In this document: positions 44,501 to 54,207 of the stretch, piece by piece
How the letters are laid out: each line of letters starts with the position of its first letter
How positions within the stretch are numbered: the stretch's first letter is position 1
Translations under genes and position numbers: made by a program
Assembly (NCBI GenBank): GCA_029959285.1
Contig: JASCOE010000010.1
Span: forward strand, 62,001-126,000
Direction: 5' to 3'
Source of the DNA: Flavobacteriaceae bacterium PS02337
GTDB lineage: Bacteria > Bacteroidota > Bacteroidia > Flavobacteriales > Flavobacteriaceae
Length of the DNA: 64,000 bases
The notes under the pieces: model-generated
What the model saw: only the letters and a program-made list of their open reading frames with translations
The model's database searches: none
What the model was told of the DNA's origin: nothing

Positions 44501-46101
44501 ATTATGAATTAAGCGACAGAACTGTAATTGATTTGACCAACGAGAAGTTTCTTTTTAGAAATAATCAGTTGACAGATACCAAATATGGTACAAAAGGTTT
44601 GCTAAACGGAAGTATAGAACATAAAAATTTCGGAGATTGGAAATTAGATTTAAATATTACTTCCAAACGATTATTGGCGCTTGATACAAAAGACAGTGAT
44701 GATGCGGCGTATTTCGGAACGGCTTTCATAAACGGTTCTGCTAGTATTCGAGGTCCTGTTGATGGTTTATTTATTAAAGTAGATGCAAAATCTGAAAAAG
44801 GAACAGAAGTTAAGATTCCTATTAATAATGCACAAAGTGTTGGAGAAAGCAGTTGGATTCATTTTGTTACTGCAAAAGAAAAGTATAATCTAGCGAATGG
44901 TATTGTAGAAAAAACAAAAAACTACAATGGTTTAGAGCTTGAATTTGATTTTGATATTACGCCAGATGCCGAAGTAGAAGTTATTTTAGATCGAAATTCT
45001 GGTCATGGTATGAAAGGAAAAGGATACGGATCGCTTTTATTTAAAATTAATACTTTGGGTAAATTTAATATGTGGGGAGATTTCCAGGCATATGAAGGAA
45101 CCTATAATTTTAAATATGGTGGACTTATCGATAAAAAGTTTGCAGTTAAAAAAGGCGGTTCTATTATTTGGGAAGGTAACCCGATGCGTGCACAGTTAAA
45201 CCTAGAAGCAGTTTACAAAACTCAGGCTAATCCAGCGGTACTTTTAGATAATACTTCTTCGTTTAACAAAAAAGTGCCTGTAGAAGTTGTAATTGGTTTA
45301 CGAGGTGACTTAACAAGTCCGGAACCTAATTTTGATATTCAGTTTCCATCTGTAAGTAATGTCTTGAAATCAGAGATTCAATATAAATTAGATGATAAAG
45401 ATATTCGTCAGACGCAAGCATTATATCTGTTATCTACAGGTTCGTTTATGAGTACAGACGGATTTAGTCAAGGAGATTTTTCAGGAACATTAACAGAAAC
45501 AGCTTCGAGTTTATTAGGAGGCATTATAAAGTCTGATAATGATAAAGTAAATATTGACTTAAATTATATCGCAGCTGATAGAAGAACAGGGCAGGAAGTA
45601 GACGGTCAGTTTGTGGCTAATATTTCTTCACAAGTAAATGAGCGAATTACAATTAATGGAAAGGTCGGAGTTCCGGTTGGAGGGGTAAATGAATCTGCAA
45701 TTGTTGGAGATATTGAAATTTTATACCGTGTGAATGAAGACGGAACAATGAATCTTCGATTATTTAATAAAGAAAATGACATTAATTATATAGGACAAGG
45801 AATTGGATATACGCAAGGTGTCGGTGTTTCTTATGAAGTCGATTTTGATACTTTTAGCGAACTTGTGAATAAACTTTTCAAAAGTAAAAAAATAGAAAAA
45901 GCATCAAAAGGTTCAGGAGATGATTTGCAAGATTCGTATCTAAATCCTGATTATATGAATTTTACAAGCAAGAAAGATTCTGATAAAAATAAAAAGAAGG
46001 CTAAAGAGGAAGAGGAGAAAAAGAAAAAAGAAGAAGAGAAAAAGAAAAAACAAGAGCCAAGTAATAATAATCAAGGACTAATTCCTGATAACGATTATTA
46101 A
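41572..46101 (+). CDS. TamB-like translocation and assembly module protein
   Basis: A 1509-residue protein (from TTG 41572) with an N-terminal membrane anchor (ILLLLALAIILSLPVVQTQIANYV), thousands of bases of AsmA/TamB-like beta-helical repeats and a C-terminal TamB domain (GLELEFDFDITPDAEVEVIL, ALYLLSTGSFMST, GGIIKSDNDKVNIDLNY). TamB spans the periplasm and helps outer-membrane protein insertion or lipid transport. It ends in a Lys/Glu-rich low-complexity tail. A basic, in-frame segment upstream (41506-41571, KRAIKTVKKIISRTLIG) would complete the anchor but offers only ATT/ATA starts, so the true start is uncertain. Confidence 0.88.
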   Translation: MILLLLALAIILSLPVVQTQIANYVTNSLNEDYKVNISVEKTAINIFGGVKLKNVMILDHHKQTLIYSDIITTDIASFSRILDGDLIFGDLRLTGLIFNLKTYKGENENNINKFIKAFEVENTPKKKSTKHFLLTAKNAYIEKGRFSVIDENKTTPKFLDFTKLNAYISDFKLYGPEVNTTIHRFSFMDHRGLYVSNFAGKFSYTKKQIKVENLAIKTKRSSLYGIAILNYKPSDFVDFTDKVRFKVVLDSASIATNDIRHFYDGLGKNQHFKIKTKLDGPLNDLTLSKLRLSDTNGSKINGTINFRNLLGSKTQKFSMDGKFDKLLSSYDDLVILLPNVLGKKLPIELKRIGKFNLVGKAKVSTTALETDFKMATDLGNGKVDLHMNNMDFIDKASYSGNIVLDNFNIGAVLGRKDLGKTSLNLDVDGVGFTEKYLNTIVKGDISKFDYNKYTYNNIVVNGNFKLPYYKGEIAINDPNLNLSFDGLLDLSKRENRYDFHINVENSDLRKLKFVGDSISRFKGDVVVQLTGNSIENLQGNIFINDAEYQNPKATYAFDQVNLNSSFDADRLRTITISSNDVVDGKIVGKFRFDQLDKLVMNSVGSLYTNYKPYKVRKGQFLRFNFRVYDKVVEMLYPEINIDSSTVVRGKIDSDLQEFKFRFRSKKVTAAKNTFDNIRVNIDNKNPLYNAYVELDSIKTPYYKIRDFNLINVTSKDTLFVRSEFKGGNQGEDYFNLDLYHTIDKNKNNIVGIKKSEMKFKDYIWYLNEKSGEDNQIVFDQFFKNFTFDNIVLSHENQKIDLNGVMKGSDYKDLELNFEDVDINKITPLNSKFVFDGNLNGTVNYKQNKNVYQPTASIKIDHLVLNKTELGTLNFDISGDETFRKFTVNSSIQNGFTESFRANGTFAIENKETVMDMSLKLEGFNLATLGTIGGDVLSNVRGSVSGNASVIGNLKKPEINGRLYVEKAGMTIPYLNTDYELSDRTVIDLTNEKFLFRNNQLTDTKYGTKGLLNGSIEHKNFGDWKLDLNITSKRLLALDTKDSDDAAYFGTAFINGSASIRGPVDGLFIKVDAKSEKGTEVKIPINNAQSVGESSWIHFVTAKEKYNLANGIVEKTKNYNGLELEFDFDITPDAEVEVILDRNSGHGMKGKGYGSLLFKINTLGKFNMWGDFQAYEGTYNFKYGGLIDKKFAVKKGGSIIWEGNPMRAQLNLEAVYKTQANPAVLLDNTSSFNKKVPVEVVIGLRGDLTSPEPNFDIQFPSVSNVLKSEIQYKLDDKDIRQTQALYLLSTGSFMSTDGFSQGDFSGTLTETASSLLGGIIKSDNDKVNIDLNYIAADRRTGQEVDGQFVANISSQVNERITINGKVGVPVGGVNESAIVGDIEILYRVNEDGTMNLRLFNKENDINYIGQGIGYTQGVGVSYEVDFDTFSELVNKLFKSKKIEKASKGSGDDLQDSYLNPDYMNFTSKKDSDKNKKKAKEEEEKKKKEEEKKKKQEPSNNNQGLIPDNDY

Positions 46102-46409
46102 CACTTTGTTAAAAATAGACATTTGCAAAACCATTATTCTCATAATGGTTTTTTTTGTGCTAAATTTAGGGCCGACTTTCAGAATTTTTATGTGAGAAAG
46201 AAATTCTAATTTTATAACACTTCATTTAGGTATTGTTAATTTTTGACGATTTAATAAAAAAATAGCAATTTTTTATTTTTAATGAAATTTTTTCATAGAA
46301 AAAACTTATTAACGAAAACGTTTGAATTTAACAGATTTTATTAATTTATGATAATCGTAACCTGAAAAGTGCTGAATGTTTGCTAATTTTACACTTTAAT
46401 ACTTAAATA
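46102..46409. other. 308-bp gap between tamB-like gene and pfkA
   Basis: It holds a clear terminator for the tamB-like gene (46127-46156). Downstream is AT-rich leader sequence for pfkA with only near-matches to TAnnTTTG, so the promoter is not placed. No coding region or other repeat is seen. Confidence 0.5.
46127..46156 (+). terminator. Intrinsic terminator after the tamB-like gene
   Basis: AAAACCATTAT (46127-46137) pairs with ATAATGGTTTT (46142-46152), loop TCTC, followed by an eight-T run. It is a standard rho-independent terminator. Confidence 0.88.
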
Positions 46410-47396
46410 ATGCCAAAAACAATAAAAAAAGTAGGTGTTCTTACCTCAGGGGGAGATTCACCTGGAATGAATGCTGCAATTCGAGCGGTAGTTCGTACTT
46501 GTGCATATCATAATATAGAATGCATCGGAATTTATAGAGGGTATCAAGGAATGATTGAAGGCGACTTCAAAGAAATGGGACCTCGTAGTGTAAATAATAT
46601 TGTAAACAAAGGTGGAACGATCTTGAAATCGGCTCGTTCAGTTGAGTTTAGAACCCCGGAAGGTAGAAAAAAAGCGCATGAAAACCTTGTAAAAGCAGGT
46701 ATTGATGCTCTTGTTGTGATTGGTGGAGACGGAAGTTTTACGGGAGGTTTGATTTTTAATTCAGAATATGACTTTCCAGTGATGGGAATTCCTGGAACAA
46801 TTGATAATGATATTTTTGGTACAAGTTTTACTTTAGGGTACGACACGGCTTTAAATACTGTAGTAGATTGTATCGATAAAATTAGAGATACAGCAAGTTC
46901 GCACAACCGTCTATTTTTTGTAGAGGTTATGGGTAGAGATGCTGGTCATATTGCTCTTAATGCAGGTATTGGTGCAGGAGCAGAAGAAATCCTTATTCCA
47001 GAAGAAGATTTAGGATTAGATCGTCTTTTAGATTCGCTTCAAAAAAGTAAAGCTTCAGGAAAATCTTCAAGTATTGTTGTTATTGCAGAAGGAGATAAAA
47101 TTGGTAAAAACGTATTCGAATTAAAAGATTATGTTGAAGCTAATTTACCTGAGTACGACGTAAGAGTTTCTGTTTTAGGACACATGCAGCGTGGTGGTTC
47201 TCCATCTTGTTTTGACCGTGTTTTAGCTAGCCGTTTAGGAATGAAAGCAGTAGAATCTTTATTAGAAGGAAAATCAAATTATATGGTTGGACTTAAAGAA
47301 GATAAAGTGGTTTTAACGCCTCTTGAGCAAGCTATTAAAGGAAAATCAGAAATTGATAGAGAATTGTTGAAAGTGTCTGACATCATGTCGACATAA
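46410..47396 (+). CDS. pfkA: ATP-dependent 6-phosphofructokinase
   Basis: A 328-residue glycolytic enzyme, length as in bacterial Pfk. The ATP site LTSGGDSPGMNAAIR is at the N-terminus, the catalytic PGTIDNDI follows, and VEVMGRDAGHIALNAG, VLGHMQRGGSPSCFDR and the C-terminal allosteric half are present. It phosphorylates fructose 6-phosphate. It precedes gap by 93 nt and the two may be co-transcribed, a common Flavobacterium order. Confidence 0.97.
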   Translation: MPKTIKKVGVLTSGGDSPGMNAAIRAVVRTCAYHNIECIGIYRGYQGMIEGDFKEMGPRSVNNIVNKGGTILKSARSVEFRTPEGRKKAHENLVKAGIDALVVIGGDGSFTGGLIFNSEYDFPVMGIPGTIDNDIFGTSFTLGYDTALNTVVDCIDKIRDTASSHNRLFFVEVMGRDAGHIALNAGIGAGAEEILIPEEDLGLDRLLDSLQKSKASGKSSSIVVIAEGDKIGKNVFELKDYVEANLPEYDVRVSVLGHMQRGGSPSCFDRVLASRLGMKAVESLLEGKSNYMVGLKEDKVVLTPLEQAIKGKSEIDRELLKVSDIMST

Positions 47397-47465
47397 CCCA
47401 TATAAAAGTTTAAAAAGAAGAGAAGTTTATTGTGAGGAAATTAGACTTTGAAAATCGTGTAATAA

Positions 47466-48494
<1,029 letters not shown>

Positions 48495-48510
48495 TAATAT
48501 ATATTTTTGC

Positions 48511-48547
48511 AAAATCCCGTTACTACAATAACGGGATTTTCTTATTT
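48511..48547 (+). terminator. Intrinsic terminator after gap
   Basis: AAAATCCCGTTA (48511-48522) pairs perfectly with TAACGGGATTTT (48529-48540) around a 6-nt loop and is followed by T-rich sequence. It is 17 nt after the gap stop. Confidence 0.9.
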
Positions 48548-48624
48548 TGTTACCTCTATAATTAATGTAAAAAGTACACTTTTAAATTAAAAATAGAAAA
48601 AGCCTAATTCCAAAAACGAAACAA

Positions 48625-49476
48625 ATGAAATTAATAGTTGACAGTGGATCTACTAAAGCCGATTGGATTGCGATAGATGATAATGGAAAAGTATTATTCA
48701 CAACACAAACTTTAGGATTAAATCCTGAAATTCTTGATGGTCCGGAAATTATCGAAAGATTAAACGACCGTTTTGATATCTTACAAAACAAAAAAAATGC
48801 TACTCATTTATTCTTTTACGGTGCCGGATGTGGTACAGATAGAATGAAAACAGCATTATCTCAAATTTTTCAAGAGTACTTTACAAACGCTATTGTAGAT
48901 GTTCAGGAAGATACTTACGCAGCAGTTTATGCAACAACTCCAAAAGGAGAAGAAGCAATTGTTTCTATCTTAGGAACTGGTTCTAACTGCAGTTATTTTG
49001 ATGGAAAAGTATTGCATCAAAAAGTACAGTCATTAGGATATATTGTTATGGATGATTGTAGCGGTAACGTTTTTGGAAAAGAATTAATTAGAAAATACTA
49101 CTTTAATAAAATGCCTAAAGAATTGGCTGTTGAACTTGAAAAAGAGTACGACGTTGATCCAGATTTTATTAAAAATAAATTATATAAAGAACCAAATCCA
49201 AATGCTTATTTAGCAACTTACGCTAAATTTTTAATTAAGCATAAAGACACGGAATTCTGCAGAAAAATTATCTTCAAGGGAATGAAATCTTTCGTTAAGA
49301 ATTATATTAAACAATTCGATAACTGTAAAGAAGTTCCAGTACATTTTGTTGGTTCTATTGCATTTTATTTGAAAGATGAATTACAAGAAACTTTCGATAA
49401 ATACGAACTTCAATTAGGAAATGTTTTAAGAAGACCTATTGACGGATTAATTGCATACCATGTCGCTAATCAATAG
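48625..49476 (+). CDS. N-acetylglucosamine kinase-like (BadF/BadG ATPase family)
   Basis: A 283-residue ASKHA kinase. LIVDSGSTKADWIAID is the phosphate-1 motif, ILGTGSNCSYFDG is phosphate-2, and MDDCSGNVFGKELIRKYYF follows. The layout matches the N-acetylglucosamine kinase subgroup that phosphorylates GlcNAc from chitin or peptidoglycan turnover. It lies just after gap and overlaps no gene; mgsA starts 10 nt downstream. Confidence 0.85.
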   Translation: MKLIVDSGSTKADWIAIDDNGKVLFTTQTLGLNPEILDGPEIIERLNDRFDILQNKKNATHLFFYGAGCGTDRMKTALSQIFQEYFTNAIVDVQEDTYAAVYATTPKGEEAIVSILGTGSNCSYFDGKVLHQKVQSLGYIVMDDCSGNVFGKELIRKYYFNKMPKELAVELEKEYDVDPDFIKNKLYKEPNPNAYLATYAKFLIKHKDTEFCRKIIFKGMKSFVKNYIKQFDNCKEVPVHFVGSIAFYLKDELQETFDKYELQLGNVLRRPIDGLIAYHVANQ

Positions 49477-49486
49477 TTCTGGTTTT

Positions 49487-49861
49487 ATGGAAATTGCCAT
49501 TATTGCTCATGATGGAAAAAAGGCGGATTTAATTGATTTTTTAATCAAAAATGAAGCCGTTTTGCACAATGAAAAAGTAAGGCTGATTGGTACAGGAACT
49601 ACTGGAGGAAAAGCTGAAGCGGCTGGGTTTAAAACTCAAAGAATGCTTTCGGGACCTTTAGGCGGTGACGCGCAGATTGCGGGTAGAGTAGCAGAAGGAA
49701 TTACACAAATGGTTTTCTTTTTTAAAGATCCTCTATCAAGTCATCCGCATGAAGCAGATATTAATATGCTGATTCGTGTTTGTGATGTGCATAATGTGCC
49801 GCTGGCAACCAATGAAGCAACGGCACAATTATTATTAGATGCTATTGCACAGCAATTATAG
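49487..49861 (+). CDS. mgsA: Methylglyoxal synthase
   Basis: A 124-residue enzyme converting dihydroxyacetone phosphate to methylglyoxal, a phosphate-relief bypass of lower glycolysis. EIAIIAHDGKKADLIDF, GTGTTG, MLSGPLGGDAQIAGRVAEG (catalytic Asp in GGD) and FFKDPLSSHPHEADI are family blocks. The ATG at 49487 is preferred; in-frame ATG 49460 and TTG 49451 would overlap the kinase gene. Its 3' end overlaps ridA on the opposite strand by 20 nt. Confidence 0.93.
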   Translation: MEIAIIAHDGKKADLIDFLIKNEAVLHNEKVRLIGTGTTGGKAEAAGFKTQRMLSGPLGGDAQIAGRVAEGITQMVFFFKDPLSSHPHEADINMLIRVCDVHNVPLATNEATAQLLLDAIAQQL

Positions 49862-50222
49862 ATATTTCTACATTTACATTTTTTGGCAAACATGCCACTT
49901 GAACCGTTTCACGAGCTGGAGCGGTTTTTTCGTTAAAATACGAACCGTAAACAGTATTTATTGCTCCAAAGTTATTCATATCCATAATGAAAATGGTAGA
50001 CTTCACTACGTTTTCAAAAGTCATTCCTGCAGCTTCTAGAATTGCAGCAATATTTTGCATAACTTGATTGGTTTCGTCATTAATGTTGTCTGTAATCAAT
50101 TGTCCTGACTCAGGATTGATGGCAATTTGTCCAGAAGCATAAAGTGTATTTCCAGATAAAACGGCTTGATTATACGGACCGATTGGAGCCGGAGCTTTTT
50201 CGGTAAAGATGATTTTTTTCAT
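49842..50222 (-). CDS. ridA: RidA/YjgF-family enamine/imine deaminase
   Basis: A 126-residue trimeric protein. FTEKAPAPIGPYNQAVLSGNTLYASGQIAINP and FIMDMNNFGAINTVYGSYF, with the catalytic arginine in TAPARETVQVACLP, match RidA. It hydrolyses reactive enamines formed by PLP enzymes. It lies downstream of lptD on the same strand (28-nt gap) and its 3' end overlaps mgsA. Confidence 0.93.
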   Translation of the reverse strand: MKKIIFTEKAPAPIGPYNQAVLSGNTLYASGQIAINPESGQLITDNINDETNQVMQNIAAILEAAGMTFENVVKSTIFIMDMNNFGAINTVYGSYFNEKTAPARETVQVACLPKNVNVEISIIAVQ

Positions 50223-50250
50223 AATGAAATTATTTTGATTCGAAAGTATT

Positions 50251-52899
50251 TTATCGATTAGAAACGCTTCGTTTATTCCATTTAATGTCGCTCAACATAC
50301 CAGATTTAATTCCGATGAAGAAGTTCCAGTTAGAATTTGTACCAAGAGGCTGCCAGTTAAAAGCCATTCTCCAGCTTAACAAATCTCTTTCAAAACGGAA
50401 TTGAGTAAAGGTAACTCCTTTTTGTACGAAGTCATAACCAGTTGAAACTCCGCCTTTCCATTTAGGAGTAATATCAGTATTAATGGAAATCATTAGAGAG
50501 TTATTTTGTATTTTGCTCTCTCTGTTTACATTAGAATAGGTTAAAGAGTAGGCAAGTGTCATGTCCCAAGGAATTTTTGAATTGAAAAATTCAGTAATAA
50601 CATCTTCTTTTTCAGGTTCGTTGACAAACTGACTATTACGGCTGTCATTTAAATCGGTATTGGTACCAAACAAATCATCACTTCGTCCACCGTTCCGCTG
50701 ACTTTGAGTATTCTTTTCTTTTTCGCCAGTTCCTTTGTTTGAAAATGAGTAGTTTACAGTCAAGTTTGCGCTTGTCATTCTAAATAAACTTCCTCCGTTA
50801 TCAATATTGAATTTGTTTATCTTATTTCCTCCATTGTCAATTGCATAAGGATCTAAGGTAGCACCAAAGTTCATGTTCATTTTATTGTCAAAAAACTGAG
50901 TTCCACCGCTTACAAGTACGGGTTGAAATCCGAAAGTTGTTTTTCCGTCTGCATTAAAGTTGTAACTCGTGCTGAAATTTAAGTTGTTTAACAGCATTAT
51001 TTTTTTAGGTTCCGTTTTTGTGCTGTCTTTGTCTCTTACTTTGGCTTCAAAAGTGTTGCTTAAAGAGAATCCAACTATGTTTGAATTTTCTTTCCCAGGC
51101 TGTCCGAAAAGACCATTTTCAAATCGAGTATATTCATTCGTGATTATTCCTGCGGCATCAACTCCATAAGTATCGTAATAACGTTCAAAACTTGGTGTGT
51201 AAGCGTAAGTTATACTCGGGCGCATTACGTGTCTAATAGATTGGATTCTTTTATCTTCTCCAAAATTAAAAGTTCCGTAAATAGTTGTTCCTAAGTTGGT
51301 GCTGAAATTATAAGTTCTGAATGAATCAAATCCATTTATAGTATTTGGTTCTACTTTACCTGTAGAAGCATCATAAGCTTTGCTTATGGTTTTGTTTACC
51401 CAAGTTTCCTGATAAGTAGTTGAAGCTCCAGCACTAAAATATTTGAAAATCTTAAAGTTGGTACTAAGCGGAATGGTGTGTTGCATTCCTAATTGAGCAT
51501 CTGAAAACATTTGAGGTTTGAAAAACAAAGAATCTTTCGTTTTGAAATAGTTTTTCCCGCTTACACTATATTGTAAGTTGATGTTTTTGATTATCCCTTT
51601 TTTAGTAGCACTTTTTCCGGCAAAAGGATAAATACGATCAATACTTCCTTGAAATGAAGGCAGCGTCATAATAATTTCTTCCGTCTGTGTATTTTGGCTA
51701 TGTGTTGCAGATAGCGAAATACGAGAACCAGGAATAGTATTAAAAGTTTTATTGTATGAGATAGATGAACTTAAAGTATTATTCAAATTCGATCCGATAT
51801 TGGCTTGGTTGATAGATTGTTTAAAGTACTTACTACTACCCATGTTAACCGATGCAGAAAAGGTTGAATTTGGGTTCGATTTAGTGTCTTTAGAATGAGA
51901 CCACTGAATGTTGTAAATACCTTGCTTGCTATAGTCAGGATAACCACGTTCGCTGTTAATTAAATTTTCAAAACGAAAGTTAATATTACCTCGATATTTA
52001 TATCTTGTAGCATAAGCCGATTCAAAACGCATGGCGTAACTTCCGTTAGTATAGTAATCACCAAGTACCGTTAAGTCGTAATTATCACTCAGGGCAAAAT
52101 AATATCCACCGTTTTGAAGCGAAAAACCTCTAGTGTTAGAATCGTTATAACTAGGAACTATAATTCCTGAAACACTCTTTTCTTGGCTCAAAGGGAAATA
52201 TCCGTATGGTAATGCTATTGGAGTTGGAACATCTGCAATTACCATTTGAGTTAAACCCGTCACAATTTTTTTACCAGGAACAAATTTTATTTTTTGAGTT
52301 CTGAAGTAATATTCTGGATGGTCAATATCGGTAGCTGTAGTAATACGTGCGCCTCTTAAATAGTAAACAGAATCATTTTCTTTTTTAGTAACTGCGGCTT
52401 TTATATTTAATTCTCCCTGTTTAGTTCTAGAATTATAAATTAAAGCTCTTTTTGTTTTAAAATTAAAACGAATAGAATCGGGCTGAACTTCGCTTGAACC
52501 TTGTTTGAAATTTGGGTATTGAACTAAAACTCCAGCAGAATCTTTAATTCTTCCAGCGTAAACTTCATCCTTTTCGTAATTAAGAATGATAATTCCCGAT
52601 TTTAGTTCTACGTCTTTATAGTATAATTCAGCTTCATTATATAAAGTAATAAGCTTCTTTTTTTGGTCAATTTTTGCATAATCTTTTGCTCTGTATTTTA
52701 CTTTACCATCCAAAAAAGTCTTTGTTGGTCTAACAGTATCCAGCTTTATAGTATCGATTACGGGTTTGGCTTCTTTATCTGTTTGTTTTACAGCAGGTAA
52801 AGGCTTTTTTTTGTTTTTTATTTCTTGCGAATATAAATTACCACAACCTATAGTTAGGAAAAATGATACTAAAACGATATTAAATAAGTTTGTATGCAA
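50251..52899 (-). CDS. LptD-like outer-membrane LPS assembly protein
   Basis: About 882 residues from the chosen start. An N-terminal OstA/LptA-like domain (ITLYNEAELYYKDVELKSGIIILNYEKDEVYAG) is followed by the LptD barrel region (GYFPLSQEKSVSGIIVPSYND, MRPSITYAYTPSFE, many alternating strands). It probably inserts LPS into the outer membrane with LptE, in the diverged Bacteroidota form. The full frame extends to 52983, but TTG 52899 is preferred: it gives MHTNLFNIVLVSFFLTIG (a signal-peptide-like start) and leaves the promoter-like sequence 52920-52951 outside the gene. Confidence 0.87.
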   Translation of the reverse strand: MHTNLFNIVLVSFFLTIGCGNLYSQEIKNKKKPLPAVKQTDKEAKPVIDTIKLDTVRPTKTFLDGKVKYRAKDYAKIDQKKKLITLYNEAELYYKDVELKSGIIILNYEKDEVYAGRIKDSAGVLVQYPNFKQGSSEVQPDSIRFNFKTKRALIYNSRTKQGELNIKAAVTKKENDSVYYLRGARITTATDIDHPEYYFRTQKIKFVPGKKIVTGLTQMVIADVPTPIALPYGYFPLSQEKSVSGIIVPSYNDSNTRGFSLQNGGYYFALSDNYDLTVLGDYYTNGSYAMRFESAYATRYKYRGNINFRFENLINSERGYPDYSKQGIYNIQWSHSKDTKSNPNSTFSASVNMGSSKYFKQSINQANIGSNLNNTLSSSISYNKTFNTIPGSRISLSATHSQNTQTEEIIMTLPSFQGSIDRIYPFAGKSATKKGIIKNINLQYSVSGKNYFKTKDSLFFKPQMFSDAQLGMQHTIPLSTNFKIFKYFSAGASTTYQETWVNKTISKAYDASTGKVEPNTINGFDSFRTYNFSTNLGTTIYGTFNFGEDKRIQSIRHVMRPSITYAYTPSFERYYDTYGVDAAGIITNEYTRFENGLFGQPGKENSNIVGFSLSNTFEAKVRDKDSTKTEPKKIMLLNNLNFSTSYNFNADGKTTFGFQPVLVSGGTQFFDNKMNMNFGATLDPYAIDNGGNKINKFNIDNGGSLFRMTSANLTVNYSFSNKGTGEKEKNTQSQRNGGRSDDLFGTNTDLNDSRNSQFVNEPEKEDVITEFFNSKIPWDMTLAYSLTYSNVNRESKIQNNSLMISINTDITPKWKGGVSTGYDFVQKGVTFTQFRFERDLLSWRMAFNWQPLGTNSNWNFFIGIKSGMLSDIKWNKRSVSNR

Positions 52900-52919
52900 A
52901 GGTTTAAATGCTATTTTTG

Positions 52920-52951
52920 TAAAATTATGGCGTGTTTTTTGACATGTCAAA
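52920..52951 (-). promoter_or_regulatory. Candidate promoter for the lptD-like gene
   Basis: Read leftward, TTTG (52948-52951) and TAATTTTA (52920-52927, seven of eight matches to TAnnTTTG) are spaced by 20 nt, near the usual Bacteroidota arrangement. It supports translation starting at 52899 rather than 52983. Confidence 0.4.
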
Positions 52952-53032
52952 CTTACATATAATTTTTTGGCAAAAATAATCAATTCTGAAAATTATAACA
53001 GCTGCATTTTATTAAAATTAACTTTTAGATTT

Positions 53033-54157
53033 ATGAATAAAATTAACAAATTTAAGGTAATATCTACTTTATTTCTAACAATACTGTCCTTTTGTGCTCA
53101 AAGTCAGTCTAATGTGTTTAAGGTAACTCTTGACGCTGGACATGGCGATCATGACTTCGGAGCTGTTTACAGCGGCAGAATTGAAAAAAATATTGCCTTA
53201 GCAATTGTTTTAAAAGTTGGAAAAATTTTAGAATTAAACCCAAATGTCAACGTAATTTATACTCGAAAGACTGATGTTTTTATTGATTTGGTCGAAAGAG
53301 CAAATATTGCAAATAGAGCAAATTCAAACATTTTTGTGTCTATTCACTGTAATGCAAATAAAAATACAGCTGCAGACGGAACCGAAACTTATGTAATGGG
53401 TTTAAGTAAAGTGGCCTCAAATCTTGAAGCAGCGAAAAAAGAGAACTCTGTAATTACATTAGAGAAAGATTATAAACGTAAATATGAAGGTTACGACCCA
53501 AATTCGCCAGAATCGATGATTGGAATGACTTTGATGCAAGAAGAATATTTGGATAACAGTATTTCTTTGGCTACTAAAATCGAAGATAATTTTGAGAAAC
53601 TTGGAAAAAAACTTCGTCAAGGCGGAGTAAAACAAGCGCCTTTCATGGTACTTCATAAAGCATATATGCCAAGAGTTTTGGTTGAAACGGGATTTGTATC
53701 TAATCCAACGGAAGGTAATATTTTAAATTCAGAAGAAGGTCAGGATGATATTGCAAAAGCAATCGCAGAGGCAATCTTAAGTTATAAAAGAGAATATTTT
53801 GGTTCGGGAGGCGAATCAGACGACAGTCGGCCCATAAGAGATACGTCAAAACCAGCAAAACCAAAAACAACTACTCCTGTTGCACCAGTCAAAAATGCAA
53901 CAAAAGGAACCTTTTTTAAAGTACAGCTTATTGCAAGCATTAAGAAAACACCTTTAGAACCTAAAAACTTCAAAGGGCTGAAAAATGTGACTATGTTATT
54001 TGAAAACAATATATATAAGTATTTCTACGAAGAAACTTCAAGTTACGAAACAGCGCAAAAATATTTGCAAGAAGCTAAAAGTAAAGGGTATGGCGCAGCT
54101 TTTCTAGTTGCGACTAAAGATGGAGAAAAAATCAATATTCAGGACGCAATTAAATAA
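53033..54157 (+). CDS. N-acetylmuramoyl-L-alanine amidase with C-terminal SPOR-like domain
   Basis: A 374-residue exported enzyme. Signal peptide ISTLFLTILSFCAQSQ is followed by the Amidase_3 zinc domain: TLDAGHGDHDFGA (H37), E51 in IEKNIAL, FVSIHCNANK and LVETGFVSNPTEG. The C-terminus (FKVQLIASIKKTPLEPKNF to YFYEETSSYETAQKYLQEAK) resembles a SPOR peptidoglycan-binding domain. It cleaves the peptide from MurNAc during cell separation. ATG 53033 is preferred over TTG 52967, which precedes the signal peptide by 22 residues. Confidence 0.92.
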   Translation: MNKINKFKVISTLFLTILSFCAQSQSNVFKVTLDAGHGDHDFGAVYSGRIEKNIALAIVLKVGKILELNPNVNVIYTRKTDVFIDLVERANIANRANSNIFVSIHCNANKNTAADGTETYVMGLSKVASNLEAAKKENSVITLEKDYKRKYEGYDPNSPESMIGMTLMQEEYLDNSISLATKIEDNFEKLGKKLRQGGVKQAPFMVLHKAYMPRVLVETGFVSNPTEGNILNSEEGQDDIAKAIAEAILSYKREYFGSGGESDDSRPIRDTSKPAKPKTTTPVAPVKNATKGTFFKVQLIASIKKTPLEPKNFKGLKNVTMLFENNIYKYFYEETSSYETAQKYLQEAKSKGYGAAFLVATKDGEKINIQDAIK

Positions 54158-54207
54158 TCAGCACAAGTTCGAATATTTATATTAATTTTGTATAAACACT
54201 TAGAATT

